From Emydura subglobosa (Eukaryota; Chordata; Testudines; Chelidae): a DNA stretch of 64,000 nucleotides. The first letter of the stretch is position 1. Each line of letters begins with the position of its first letter. This document shows positions 12,115 to 23,768 of this stretch, piece after piece. The stretch covers positions 20,758,290-20,822,289 of the forward strand of contig ML679970.1 of NCBI GenBank assembly GCA_007922225.1. Direction: 5' to 3'. The notes under the pieces are model-generated. The model was not told the origin of the DNA and searched no databases. It worked only from the letters and a program-made list of their open reading frames with translations. Made by a program: the position numbers and the translations under genes.

Positions 12115-12122
12115 ATAACCCT

Positions 12123-12883
12123 TCCATGTTCACGGTCTGTGAATGCTTGGGTCTTATGGTTTTATTAGGGTGTACACTAGGGAAAAGTGAATATTTGGCT
12201 CCAACGCTTGAATATTGGCCTAAAGTGAATTTCAGATTGTATATTCAGTGGGAAATTGCTAACTCATGCTATGTGTGCTAGTTACAGAAGTCATGTGATT
12301 TTGTTTCTGTTCCCTGGTTGGATGACTTACAGTGTCTGACCAACAGAGAACATATTGCAAATGATCGCAAGGCACTGTTCACAAACGCTCTGCAAAGCTC
12401 AGGCTATTCATGGAAGAAATTTGTGAATCATTTTGAATAATGAATAAACTCCAGGATGTTATGATCTGTTGATGGACAATTAGCAAACAGATGTTTTAAA
12501 AAAGAAAAATCCATTCACTTGTTTGCTAAAAATTATTTGCTCACCTCTACTTGCGAATTGTGTTTGACAGAAAGTGCTACTGCTAGTGATAAGAGCATCT
12601 CAAAAGATTTCTAGGGTTGGTTCATTTTAAAAACCCAGACATTTAAATGCTGATTAGATCATCAGATAGATTGATAATAAGAATACTACTATATATTTCT
12701 GTAGTGCTTTTTACTGAAGAGCGATTCACAAGCCATGTATACACAGAACCATTAAGCTGCAGTCACCTCTGCAATGGCCAGTAACAGAACTGTGTGAGGA
12801 GGGAAATTTTTGCCAAAGAGAATGTGTGCATAGGTGTCAGGAACTCATGTTTTAAAGTCTTACCTGAAAGACCTCCACCCAAT
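12123..12883. other. Intergenic stretch without recognised feature
   Basis: AT-rich, apparently unique sequence. No open frame reaches 60 codons and I see no inverted-repeat ends. Confidence 0.5.
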
Positions 12884-13117
12884 AAGGTCTTGTCTACTCT
12901 AGGAAAATTAGGACCCATAAATCAACACCAGTGTGGTTCCACTAGTGACACAGTAGAAACTGTAACGTAGACAGAGCTCAGGGGATTTTACCAGCATGTA
13001 ATCTAACTGAACTCAGATCCCTGTCTCCACTACAGCGTCCAGTATTGCTACCTCCAGGGATGGGTGCACTGCTGGAGAACTATAGGTCCCAATTTTCCTA
13101 ATGTAGATGCAGCCTTA
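12884..13117. mobile_element. Inverted-repeat element (MITE-like)
   Basis: The left end reads 'taaggtcttgtctactctag' and the reverse complement of the right end reads 'taaggctgcatctacattag'. Both continue into the same 'gaaaatt', giving imperfect terminal repeats of about 27 bases. The interior is non-coding. It shares the 'ttgtctac' end style with the elements at 49892-50165 and 63776-63935. Confidence 0.7.
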
Positions 13118-14239
13118 GTTGCACTGAGCTCATTTTATCTACCTTGAAAGGCTGAGTCAACACTGCTGGGATTTGAACCTGTGGTTCCAAGGTGTCTGGG
13201 TATTTCAAACCTAAGGCTGAATTCACTAATTATCCCCTTATCTAAACTGCCTAACATCTGAGTCTGCCAAACTGGGCTGGAAATCTCAAGCAAACATGCT
13301 TTTCCCCCGGCATTTGTACTCCTGTGCGAAGAGAGCCCAGAAATGCAGAGGGGCTCAAAGCTGAAACAATAATAGTTTTAAAAAGTTACTATAACTGTTT
13401 GGAACCAAATGTTCAATTTGAGTTTTGGTTGAAATTCAGTCATTTCTTTTTGATCCAAACTGGTTCACCCAGTCCTAATTGACATCTTTTAGAAGTTTGC
13501 ATGGTAGAGCTGTGATACTGAGATGCAAACATTATTATCTTGTGTCACTGGCCTAGAAAAGCCTAGTCCCCAGAAGGCCACTGCTAGACCACTAGGGTCA
13601 GGAAGGGGCTAGTCGCTTCCCTGTGATTTATCAAGATATTCTCTCATCCCAAAAGCCCTTCCCCTGAGCATAGGCAGAAGAAGGAATTCAGGTTCAAGTT
13701 TGCTAAACACTGTGATAAATCACAGAAGACAAAGACAAACCATTCCAGTTTCCCCCTCCCATACGGTCACTGAATGTATCTTCTGAAAGTCCCAAATGCA
13801 CCCAGAATATGTACAAACAATCCTGGGTTTTTTATCATATTTTCACTGGCTTCCCTTATCTGTATGGAAGTTGCCCTTTCAATAACAAAAAACAAACAAA
13901 CAAGAAAAAACCCCACAACGTTGGACTAACCTATGGCTTACTGTTACAGTCAGATATTGTAGTGCAGCACAGAAGATGTAGTTTCAAATTCTGCACCCTT
14001 GTATGGAAAGTAGATTGGCATACATAATTAATAAGAAATAACATAACATATTTGGCTTCTTTTAGACTATCCATGAGCAGATGCATGATAAATTCCTTAT
14101 TGAAATGATTCAGCAAATCCCTGTCAGAACCCCTTTGATCATCCAAGGGAAGCTTTTTGATGACTCCTTCCCATAGTGCCCCTCCGGATTTACTGGCAGA
14201 TGGGAGCCCCAGGTGATCCCTGTCGCCAGAACCATCTTC
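13118..14239. other. Intergenic stretch before the DIRS relic
   Basis: A fragment at about 13141-13200 ('ctgggatttgaacctgtgg') resembles an old SINE or LINE tail. No gene is seen. The left boundary of the DIRS element next door could not be found, so its 5' terminal repeat may lie in the last few hundred bases here or be missing. Confidence 0.4.
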
Positions 14240-14954
14240 TTGAGACCAAAGACATCAGATCAATCACAGTCTCAGAAACATAGGAAAAAGTTGGTACTGG
14301 GCTCCTCGAAGACAAGGATGTGACATTTTTACACAGAAGGTTGTTCCAGTACTGGCAATAGAGCGAATCATGTCCTTCAGCTATCTGCTCCCAGTACCGG
14401 CTCATACTCATAGACCTGAGTCGTTAACTCCAGCGCCCTCCCAGGGGCCACTGAAAGTGGCTACTTCATCAACTGTGACTGATCAGACATCTCTGATCCT
14501 GGCAGCACAACCGACAATATATCAGTGCTCAGAATACCAGAGGACTACGCAGTAGCTCAAGACCTCTTATGCCTGTCAGTACCACCATTACCATTGATAC
14601 AAGATGAAGATCCTCATCCGGCACCAGGGTCTGAGACCTTTAGCTCTGGCACCACTCTGTCGTTGACTCACTGACTATAGATCAAGTAACCACTCTCTTC
14701 AACCTTATCCAATCTGGTACCAGCTCCACCCTGGCACAGGGTACCAGCAGCGAGGAAGCTTTCTGTGCTGCTTCTGGTGCCACATTTCCAGCATAGATCC
14801 CAGTTACAGTCACCAAAGACCCTCGCTGGTACTGTACCTCCTTGGCTCCCTGAATACTCTCATTCTTCATCAGAATCTGAGGTGGGCGCTCAAGTCTCAC
14901 TCTACCAGGAGTTCAGGGCTTCCTCCAGGTCCCATTCTGATATGTATGGATGCA

Positions 14955-15438
14955 CTACAAAAAGGATGTGGACAAATTGGAGAGAGTCCAGCGGAGGACA
15001 ACAAAAATGATTAGGAGGCTGGAGCACAAGACTTATGAGGAGAGGCTGAAGGAACTAGGCTTGTTTAGTCTACAGAAGAGGAGAATGAGGGGGGATTTGA
15101 TAGCAGCCTTTAACTACTTGAAAGGGGGATCCAGGGAGGATGAAGCTAGGCTGTTCTCAGTGGTGGCAGATGACAGAACAAGGAGCAATGGTCTCAAGTT
15201 GCAGTGGGGGAGGTATAGGTTGGACATTAGGAAAAAGTTTTTCACTAGGAGGGTGGTGAAGCACTGGAATGGGTTACCTAGGGAAGTGGTGGAATCTCCA
15301 TCTTTAGAGGTTTTTAAGTTGAGGCTTGACAAAGCCCTGGCTAGGATGATGTAGCTGAGGTTATTCCTGCTTTGAGCAGGGGGTTGGACTAGATGACCTC
15401 CTAAGGTCCCTTCCAACTCTATGATTCTATGAGTCTAT
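14955..15438 (+). mobile_element. CR1 LINE 3' end inserted in the DIRS gag
   Basis: The insert begins in 'aaaaggatgtggacaaattg' and runs as an open frame ending LDKALARMM at 15354. It continues with 'gggggttggactagatgacc' and 'tatgattctatgagtctat', the CR1 3' untranslated end with its short ATTCTATG-type repeats. It is much better preserved than the copy at 4448-6808, and it is severely 5'-truncated, which is normal for CR1. A target duplication was not identified. Confidence 0.88.
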
Positions 15439-15917
15439 AACTGACAGGAGTAGAGTCAGGATTTGGGACTCTTGAGATACAAATAGGGCCTAGTACCATA
15501 CCAACCTCCTCAATGGCAGTATTGGATACCCTGGGGGATACTCCTAGCATCCAGATCAACATTGCCTCTGCCTATTAGAAGCAGATCCCCTAAGAGACAG
15601 CCTTCTACAGCCAATACCGAGAGGCCTGTCACAGTTGGTACCAAGCAACCTGTGGAGTTACAATTACAGGACTTATCTCAACCTGCTTGGCAGCTCCAGC
15701 CTACTCTGGCACTGCAGGACCAACCTTGGGAGAGTTCTCTCTTGCCTTCCCTTCCCTTCATGGATCCTCCTCATCACATGATGAGCCCTTGGTACCAGAG
15801 GCATCCTTCCCAGTACCAGATGATTTTAAGGTACCAAGAGTTCCTCAGGAGAATGGCTGCTTCTCTTGGATGCAGGTGGAGCTAGAAGAAAATAATAGCC
15901 TCCAAGTGGTTGTTGTT

Positions 15918-16105
15918 GTTGTAGCTATGTCAGTCCCAGGATATTAGAGAGACAGGATGAGTGAGGTAATATCTTTTACTAGACCAACTTCTGTTGGAGA
16001 GAGAAACAAGCTTTCAAGCTGCACAGAGGTGAAGGAGAGCTTGTCTCTCTCCCCAACAGAAGTTGATCCAGTAAAAGATATTACCTCATCCATCTTGATT
16101 GATGT
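15918..16105. mobile_element. Palindromic retroelement remnant inside DIRS gag
   Basis: The arms 15952-16011 and 16038-16097 are inverted copies over about 60 bases, including 'gaggtaatatcttttact' and its complement. The left outer end carries 'tagctatgtcagtcccagg', the terminal block of this family. On the minus strand AGCTT-GAAA-GCTTG is retained, but the upstream CTGANGA half is lost. A (GTT)n run precedes the left end. Confidence 0.65.
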
Positions 16106-16748
16106 TTTGAATCCAGCGATGGCAGGAAAGGTAGCCCTGCCTATAAATGATGCCATTATGCAACCTATTAAAACAGTGTGGCAAACCCTGTTCTCAATTC
16201 CACCGCTAGCTAAATGGATGGAATGCAAATACCAGGCTCTATCCCAAGGATTTGAGCAGATTTATTTATATCCTGTGCCAGGCTCACTAATAGTGGCCAT
16301 GGTGAACAAAAGGAGTTGTCAGGGCTGGGCTAAAGCTACTCTCAAACAAAAAGATGCCTAGAAGCTTGATCTCTCTAGGAGAAAGGTTTAGTCTATGGCA
16401 AGTTTACAAGTCCTCATTGCCAATCACCAGGCCTTATTGTCATGTTACAATTGTTCTAACTGGGAGGCAATCTCTCAGTTGGCAAATAAACTGCTGGAAA
16501 CAACGCTAGAGAACAGTTTCAGTCCTGTGTTGCCGAAGGTTGCCTAGTCTGTTGATCAGCTCTGCAGGCTTCCTTAGACACTGCGGATTTTGCTGCCAGG
16601 ACTATGGCTATGGCAGTGACTATGCGCTGTTCCTATAGGTTGCAGTCCTCAGGAATTCTTTTGGCAGTATAACACGTAATTGGAGACCTTCACTTTGAGG
16701 GCTGGGCTTCATTCTCATACCAAATGGATGTGGTGTTACACGCACTAA

Positions 16749-17053
16749 GAGTATGTCTACCCTGCAGCTGGGAGTCAGTCTACCCTGCCTAAGCAGACAG
16801 ACTAACACTAGCTTGGCTCAATTTCCGTGCTCAAAATAACAGTGTAGTTGTTGTGGCTCTGATGGAGACTCAGGCTAGCCACCCAAGCTCAGACCTGGGT
16901 CAGGTGGGTCCAGCTGTGTGTGGCTACCCCAAGCATAGTGGTGTGGCAATATCCACACTGCTATTTGTAGTATGCTGTCTCAAGCCCCGCTAGTGCAAGT
17001 CTGTCTCTCCCGTCTGGAAGTCTTGTCCCCAGCTACAGGATAGACATGCCCTA
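16749..17053. mobile_element. Inverted-repeat element inside the DIRS relic
   Basis: The left end reads 'gagtatgtctaccctgcag' and the reverse complement of the right end reads 'agggcatgtctatcctgtag', giving imperfect terminal repeats of about 25 bases. The interior resembles 5242-5560 and 430-1445 ('gactcaggctagccaccc', 'ccacactgctatttgtag'). DIRS coding resumes after it. Non-coding. Confidence 0.72.
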
Positions 17054-17099
17054 ATGGACTCTAGAACAGTTCAAAGTCTTCAGGCCTGTACACACTGGC

Positions 17100-17620
17100 T
17101 ACAAAGATGACAAATATCCTCCTCAATACTAGTCAACCTCTGGCATTTCTACAGATGGGATTCAGTCACCCTCAGGGCATCTCTCTTTCTGGGTGTTCAG
17201 AATGGCCTAGTGGATCACTTAAGCAGATCCTTCAATTTAGGCCACAAAAGGTCTCCCAATACACCAGTTCTAGCTATGGTGTTTTGCCCAGGCAGTTTTT
17301 CAACAGTGGATTTGTTTGCAAGTTGGCAGAACAGGAAGTGTCTTTGGTTCTCTTCCAGGGAGATTCACAACCCTGGGTCACTCTCAGAATCTTTCCTGCT
17401 TCTGTGGAACAAGGATCTGCTATATATATGTCCACCAGTACCCCAATTCCCAGGGTCATTCTGAAACTGAAACAAGATTGAGGCAGAATGACATTTATAG
17501 TGCCAGTGTGGCCAAGCCAGCGGTGGTATTCCAACATATGCAAGTTATCCACTCAAGAGCTCCTGCTCTTGCTGCTAACCAGAGACCTCATTGCTCAGAA
17601 CCACATGTGGGAGCTGCACC
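17100..17620 (+). pseudogene. DIRS RNase H C-terminal relic
   Basis: The frame starting at 17210 reads MDHLSRSFNLGHK, then VDLFASWQNRKCLWFSSR and LLYICPPVPQ. It matches the end of the reverse transcriptase/RNase H polyprotein of DIRS elements, where DHLSR and VDLFA are the conserved blocks. The reverse transcriptase proper is not present upstream, so this is an internal deletion derivative. A shifted frame continues to about 17620. Confidence 0.7.
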
Positions 17621-17639
17621 AGAATCCTCGAGTGCTGCA

Positions 17640-18640
17640 CCTCATAGCATGGTCCATCAGTGGTTAATTGCGGAAGAGGCGCATTGTTCGCTGGCAGTCC
17701 AGAAAATCCTTCTTAATAGTAGAAAATCTTCTACAAGAGCAGCTTACCTGAGTAAGAGGAGGCATTTCTCCATCTGAGCAACCTCCTGTAATGTGTCCCT
17801 GACTCAACTTAAGATCCAAACTATTATGGACTATTTCTTACATCTTAAAGGGTCAGATGAAGCCCTCATCTCCATTAGGGTGCATCAGGCTGTTATCTCA
17901 GTGTTTTGCCCTCAAATTGATGATAGAACTGTGTTTACGAACCCTATCATGACCAGATTCCTGGAAGATCTAGGCAGCTTGTTCTGACCTATCCGGGATC
18001 CAGCATGAACTTGGGATTTGAATTTAGTGTTGTCTGCTTTTATGGACCCTCAAGCTATCTTCGCTGAAAGGCATAGAAGCAGGAAGCCTGCTTAGTGCCT
18101 ATCGCTTCCACTAGGAGAGTGGGAGAACTAAATGCACTTGGCAGTGATCCACCATGCACCACCTTCCACAAAGACAAGGTCCCGCTTAGGCTGCACTCTA
18201 AGTTTCTCTCACAGGTGGCATCTGATTTCTACCTGAATCAGTCCATATGCTTACCAGTTTTCTTTCCAAAGCCATATGCTCACAAAGAGGAACAAAATCT
18301 GCATATTCTGGATTTGCGTCAAGCTTTGGCTTTTTACCTGGACAAGACAAAGCCCTTTGAGGTTTCTTCCCAGCTCTTAGTTTTATTTGCAGAGTATATG
18401 AGAGGTCAACCAAGTACCACACAGCCACTCTCAGAATGGCTCATCAGCTGCATCGCTATGTGTTGTACTGCCAAGGATGTAACAGCACCTCCTGAGAAGC
18501 TGACAGCACATTCAGCCTCTGCAGCATTTGTGGCACATGTCCCTGTTGTGGACATCTGCAGGGCAGCAACGTGATCTTCTGAACACACATGCACCAGATA
18601 TTATGCACTGGCTGCTGCATCAAGGGAAGATGCAAATGTA
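17640..18640 (+). pseudogene. DIRS tyrosine recombinase relic, catalytic Arg lost
   Basis: The N-terminal part (LLNSRKSSTRAAYLSKRR) reads to a UGA at 17776 and the frame then shifts. The catalytic domain is open from 18095 to 18574. The first catalytic Arg lies in ASTRRVGEL (about 18107-18130). The H-x-x-R box reads HSAS at 18509-18520, so His remains but the second Arg is replaced by Ser. DICRAAT follows, then a UGA at 18572 where family members usually have Trp. The putative nucleophile Tyr lies in TRYYALA (18599-18604), in frame after that stop. The enzyme would join circular DNA into the genome; this copy cannot. Confidence 0.78.
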
Positions 18641-18735
18641 GGAAGAGCGGTCCAACAATCCCTCTCTTCCCATGAGTTTCCAAGCCCCACCACTTTGGAA
18701 TATAGCTTGAGATCCACCTACAGTGTAATGAACAT

Positions 18736-19060
18736 ATGCAAGCACTCGAAGAAGGAAAAATGATTACTTGCTGCCTCCTACCTGTAGTTTTTCAAAATGT
18801 GTTGCATATGTCCATTAACCAATCCACCCTCCTTCCCAAATGCATTGGAATCTTCCAGCTTTCCAGTGTAAGGGGCAGGGCAGCTCTACCCTTTATACCC
18901 TCCACTCTGGACACAAGGAGTTGGGGTGTGGGTGGGGCCACCCCTACAGGTGCCGTTAGGGAAAATTCTCTTGCACTAGTGCATAGGCTGTGTAATGGAC
19001 GCATGCACCACGTTACAGTTACGAGAAGGTAAGTAACTGGGTTTTTGATCATGTAGGTTG
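18736..19060. repeat. DIRS 3' terminal region
   Basis: The non-coding tail begins 'cactcgaagaaggaaaaatg' just after the recombinase. Near 19020 it shows 'acgagaaggtaagtaactgg', a near-direct echo of the first block. These 'tcgaagaag...ttact' phrases are typical of the terminal and internal complementary repeats of reptilian DIRS copies. The exact end is not resolved. Confidence 0.55.
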
Positions 19061-22000
19061 CATATCACTCGTCAAGTGAATGACCCTCACAAATGGAAAC
19101 TTCAGTTTCAACAAATTCTTGTGCATGCATCTCTGAAATCCACTATCCACAAACTTTAATCCTCGGAAAGGCCCAGTCACTGGGATGCTTGTGGGAGATA
19201 AACGTACAAGGGACACAAAGAAGGCAAAAGTGAATCCATGTAAAGAAGTGGAGTGGACATTTTTTGCCCCACCGTTCCCCCAGCTTTTCTGGAAACCACT
19301 GAGGCATCTTGCATTGCAAAGGACCTTCCTCTCTTCTAAATGCCCTCTCTCCTCAGTACTTTTCCTGTTGGAGAAGGAGTGTTGCCCTGGGCATGTTGTC
19401 TTCCAATCAGATACAAACTACTCGTACTACTGCATCTATCTGCCTTCATTAAATAAAACTCGGCACCATAGTTATGGGCCTGCTGTAAAACACATTTCTT
19501 TCCTTGATAAATTAAATTCTAAAATGACATTGCCTGTTTCATCATCCCTCCTTGAAGCTTACTTCTTCTGGGAGGCTTTCTAACAAAAGTTCAGTGCGGA
19601 AGTTAAAATCATAAATATAATGAATTAATTTAAAACATTAATTAAAAGTCTGAGCAACCAACAAGAAACATGTGAATCTAATCAACTCAAAGATCTTCTC
19701 TCTGTGGGAGTAAATCCCACCCCCCCACCTCCCAGCAGTTCTTCCCTCCTTTAATTTACCCTTCCTTATCCCTATCCACCCTTGTCTCTTGTAATTTTTA
19801 TGTTGTGTTCTTGATTTAATTTAGATTGTAAGCTCCAAGGGGCAGGGATCTTGTCTTTACATTTGCCTGTGAAATACCACACACAGCTATTGTGCTGCAG
19901 ATATGGTAATCATTTATAGAGGTGATTGCATGGCATGTTGTGGATCTGGATTTCCCCAGAGTTTTAGGGATAGTGGGTGGTTGGGGTTTAGGTTTGTTTT
20001 CATTTTTAGTTATTTATATAATGCCTATTCCTAACCTCAGCTCAGGCCCACAATTTCAAAATGCAGAGTGCTCGCAACTCCTGTTAATGTCAGTGGGAGA
20101 TAAGTCACTCAACACCTTGCAGAATCAACTCTCTCCTAATGTGGAAATGTACCAGTGTCTTCCAGCAATGGCACTTTCCAACTGAAAATGGGTCACATTG
20201 CAAATGTTAGAATCCAGACTATGCATTTCATAGACTTTTAACAAAACAGTTATCAATTTCAAATAAACACCAAATAATTTATTAGAAATACATTTATGGG
20301 GGGGACATTAGTTCTATAAGAAACTTCACTACATGGTGATGAAACCTTCATCGAAATTTTTTTGTATATACAGCTATTAATTAACACCGAATAACTGTCT
20401 TATGTAGAAAGGGAGAACAGAAGCCCTGGACTGATTTCTTGATCAGCTGGGCCCTTAGGAATAACAACATTTTACCACTGCTCTTGGCCAGATGCATCCC
20501 TATTTGCAAATGGTCTGCTTTTGGGCCGCTGCCGTGATCTGCAGCCCTCAGTCATTTAGGCAGTAAAGGCAGTAGGGAGATTTACCCCAGTGGTGGTGTC
20601 TGTCGCCATACTGGGCTCTCAGGCCTCTCCTGCCCTTTGAAGATTCCCCGTTGTTTGGGCTATTAACATACTTTCTGGGTGGATGTTTATCTTCTTTGAA
20701 ACTTTTACAGCAGGCACACTGTGAAAGAAAACCCTAAGAAGCTCATTCTAACCAAGCAGTGGCAGAATCCTTCAGTGAGCATAATGCAACCCAGCCAGTG
20801 CTTTCTCCTTTATTTCATCAGCCTCTAATACCTAACAGTTCTGTAAGTAAACATTTATAGATCAAATCAAAAGCCTGCAAAAGGAAGCACTCTGGATAGA
20901 TTAGAAGCTAAACTGATCTAAATTAGAAGAGATGCAGAGATAACCTTCCCAGTCTAAAAAGCATATACTATCGGTTGCATGCAGATAATTAAATGAATGA
21001 GCCCTTTTCTATTGAACAACTGATGTGCGATTGATAAACTTAATTAATAATTAACTTTTTAATTAAATATCAATTTAAAACAAGTGTGGTAATATGCCAC
21101 TTGCATTTAATTTTGCTGGCTTTTCTTCGTTAAAGGGCCATCATTAGGGTTACAGGTATCTGTTTAAGATGCCGCTGTGTGCCACAGAGGGAATAAATGT
21201 GTCCGCTGGGTGCTTACCAATGACGAAAGGATGATAAACAAGAACCAAAGATAAAGCTAGCATCCAACTTCAGAGATGCAGTGGAAGCTGCAATTAAAGA
21301 GAACGTTCCTGGTCACTAACTTTCCTTGCAGGGAAGGTCTCAATACCCTTGTGTGACGTCATTGGTATTAAAGGGGGGTTGCAATGCACACAGAAGGGCG
21401 GACACCCTGAAAATTTCAGTCTTGGTAGAAATTCTAATCACAGCTTCATGAATGAAGAATGAATCAGCTTGACTCTGTTTAGAGTCTAGCTCCAGAGCTT
21501 GGCCTAGGTGAGGAGTGAATGAGCTGGGAGTTATTGTCTTGTTTGAGCATAAGGTTTCCTAAGAAAATAAGGGAAAGAGTCTTCATAATTGAGGTTCTCT
21601 TTTCCCCACAATGCATCAGTGTTACTCCTGTTAATACTAATGGGGATAATTGACTTCCCTCAATTGGAGCTCCCATTAATAGGGGCTCCTTTTCCCTCAG
21701 TGCATCCATAACTTGTTTTGTGAGTTTCAATTGCATTCGTCTTAATAGGGATCATTTCTGCCTCATCTCCTTTTCAAAATCACATATAGTCAATTGAAGT
21801 CTTTAAAATGGTGTTTGTAGACATCCATTCCAGTGTTGCACTGCCATTCTATTGTTCACGTTCATGTCCCCTAGCTAGGCAGTATCTGGAAACATTTGTG
21901 TGATTTGGTTTTTGTTGCATTAATGTTTGGGGAATGTCTGTTTGTCATATGAACACCCATATTCACCAAAAAGTGTCTTTCTCATTCACTATTCTCCTGT

Positions 22001-23768
22001 TTAAAAAGTTACTCGGGGAGCTGTACCATGTGACTTCAGTGACCAGTCATACAGCCTAAGTAAAGAAAAATGAATAGAAAAAGTCTGACGTGAATATCTC
22101 ACAAACAACCTATAAGTTGAAAGTTGTATGTTCAAACGGTGCAGCCAGCAGTTCCAAAAAAACAAATATAGCTGAAGAAATCAGGGGAAGTGCGAGAATA
22201 ACTTGCAAACAAAGAGCAACAAATAATTCAACCAGCTCTACATAAAACTTCCGTTAGTAATAATGAGGGTCTTACATTTCCCCACCCTGATGCTCCATTG
22301 TAAGTCTTTTTAGCACTAGTGTGGGATTTGAGTGAAGATTCAGAGTAGTTTTTATTTTGTTCCCACTTATACCCACCTGGAGTGAGTGATGCATATAGTC
22401 TGTGGTATACTCTCCAATCTCATTCTGCCACATGGTATTTACTGTAAGTTGGAAAATATGGCTCCTGAGATGGCGCCATCTTGGACTCAACTATCCAATG
22501 GGAATACTTTACTGGTGAGAGGATTATTTCTTTTCCTGATGCCTCTTATTAAGAGGATATTCTCACATTTCTGCATGTGAAGGGAAGATGAGTTCCTCCC
22601 ATAGGAAATGTTAGCGCAGGTCATCACTTCCTTTCTGAAAACCTCATTTGAAAAAGAGGAAATAGTTGATGGAGGAAGTTCCTGAAAAGGAATCTTTTCG
22701 GATCCTTATTCTTGTCAGATTTTTGGGGACACCCAAAGGATGGAAATAAGTGTCACGGCTGCCTTGAGTTATGGAAAAATTACAGTAAACTGTAAAGGGT
22801 GTGATAGCTAGAAAACCAGCTTATTCTCCATTTCTTCTACAATATTTATCATCAACCCATTTTGTATATTTTGCTTTCTTTTGTGTAATCTTATCACTGG
22901 GGCTAAAAACGATGTGATTTTTTGCTCCTTTGAGTAGCTGCCAAAAAAGCACTTATGTCGGAGTTATATGTATCATTTGGCTAGCACATCACATAATGGT
23001 TTTTTTACAGCGAGTATTTAACCATGTTTTCATCCTGTGGGAAAGAGTGATGAGTCTGTTTTGTAAAAATAAGACCTTGTGGCAATGTGGACATGGAAGA
23101 GATAGAAACATAATGCAACAAATTGGTTTCAACACAGGAATGAAGTAGTCCAGGCCACATACATGCTGCAATATTGGGTTTTGGTGCATACACTCTCTCT
23201 TTCTCTTCCTCTCCCTTCCCCCTCCAGTCTTTCTCTTGTTCTCTTATTTTGAATTGAATAGTTCTAATTTTGTGGGAAAGTTTGCAGGAGCAATTAATTT
23301 GGGGCACAAATAATAGAATTTAGCAACCTAATTTTGGGGTGCAAAAGACTGCATGTATAAATTGAAGTGTTTGTGTGTATGGATATGTGGTATGGATGAT
23401 GTAGTACCAGGTATATAGGATAAAATTAATTCATGATGCAACATTATGCAAGCCCATGGAGTTGCATCAAGAATGAAGTTAACACTACAGTAGGTCTGGA
23501 AGATTTACATTGGACTCTAGCAACAGAAACAGTAAGACACAGAAGAATATATCTGATCATTCAAACTTCATCATGGAAGATGGAGCCATTGGAAAAACGG
23601 GTTTTATTTCAAGGTACCCAAGAAATACTTTAGCAATTAAGTGATTACAATTTGAAGTGGACTTGAGGGCCTTTTCACATCAAATCTGTCCCAAATGGTG
23701 GCTAGGAGACACTCTATTATACGACCATCCCAAGCATTGATAACTTGAAATACATTAATACTCTAATC
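19061..23768. other. Intergenic stretch, mostly unique, with possible conserved blocks
   Basis: No gene was recognised. At 19818-19900 the sequence 'tagattgtaagctccaaggg' is the widespread LINE/SINE tail also seen at 24837-24870 and 25208-25275. At 20985-21140 there is an AT-rich block rich in TAATTA cores (21040-21055), followed to about 21360 by low-repeat sequence with the look of conserved non-coding DNA. Open frames here (e.g. 19185-19583) show no family resemblance. Confidence 0.45.

Larger units (their letters stand above)
14240..16735 (+). pseudogene. DIRS gag-like region, broken
   Basis: Three pieces remain. At 14250-14950 and 15440-15900 the coding is Ser/Pro/Thr-rich with repeated 'ggtacc' and 'agtacc' words, characteristic of the first ORF in these elements. 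At 16105-16361 the frame reads DVLNPAMAGKVALPINDA through QGFEQIYLYPVPGSLIVAMV. At 16380-16735 a frame-broken tail reads ASLQVRIANHQALL and then LQSSG. The pieces align in order with one ORF once the CR1 and the palindromic element are set aside. Its role in the element is nucleic-acid packaging by analogy with gag; that role is known for the class, not shown here. Confidence 0.65.
14240..19060 (+). mobile_element. DIRS-type (tyrosine recombinase) retrotransposon relic
   Basis: This is a plus-strand element with the order gag-like region, residual RNase H, tyrosine recombinase, terminal repeat region. The order and protein phrases are those of vertebrate DIRS1-like elements: a Ser/Pro/Thr-rich gag with many 'ggtacc' triplets, then VDLFASWQNRKC (RNase H end), then ASTRRVGEL and DICRAAT (recombinase). 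Most of the reverse transcriptase is missing between about 17065 and 17200. Three younger insertions sit inside (14955-15438, 15918-16105, 16749-17053). Frames are broken by stops and shifts, so it is not mobile. The left end is uncertain. Confidence 0.82.

Noticed and set aside
14240..19060. Endogenous retrovirus as an alternative reading of the DIRS region
   Set aside because: No protease, integrase or envelope region and no LTR ends; the recombinase domain identifies it as a DIRS-type element instead.
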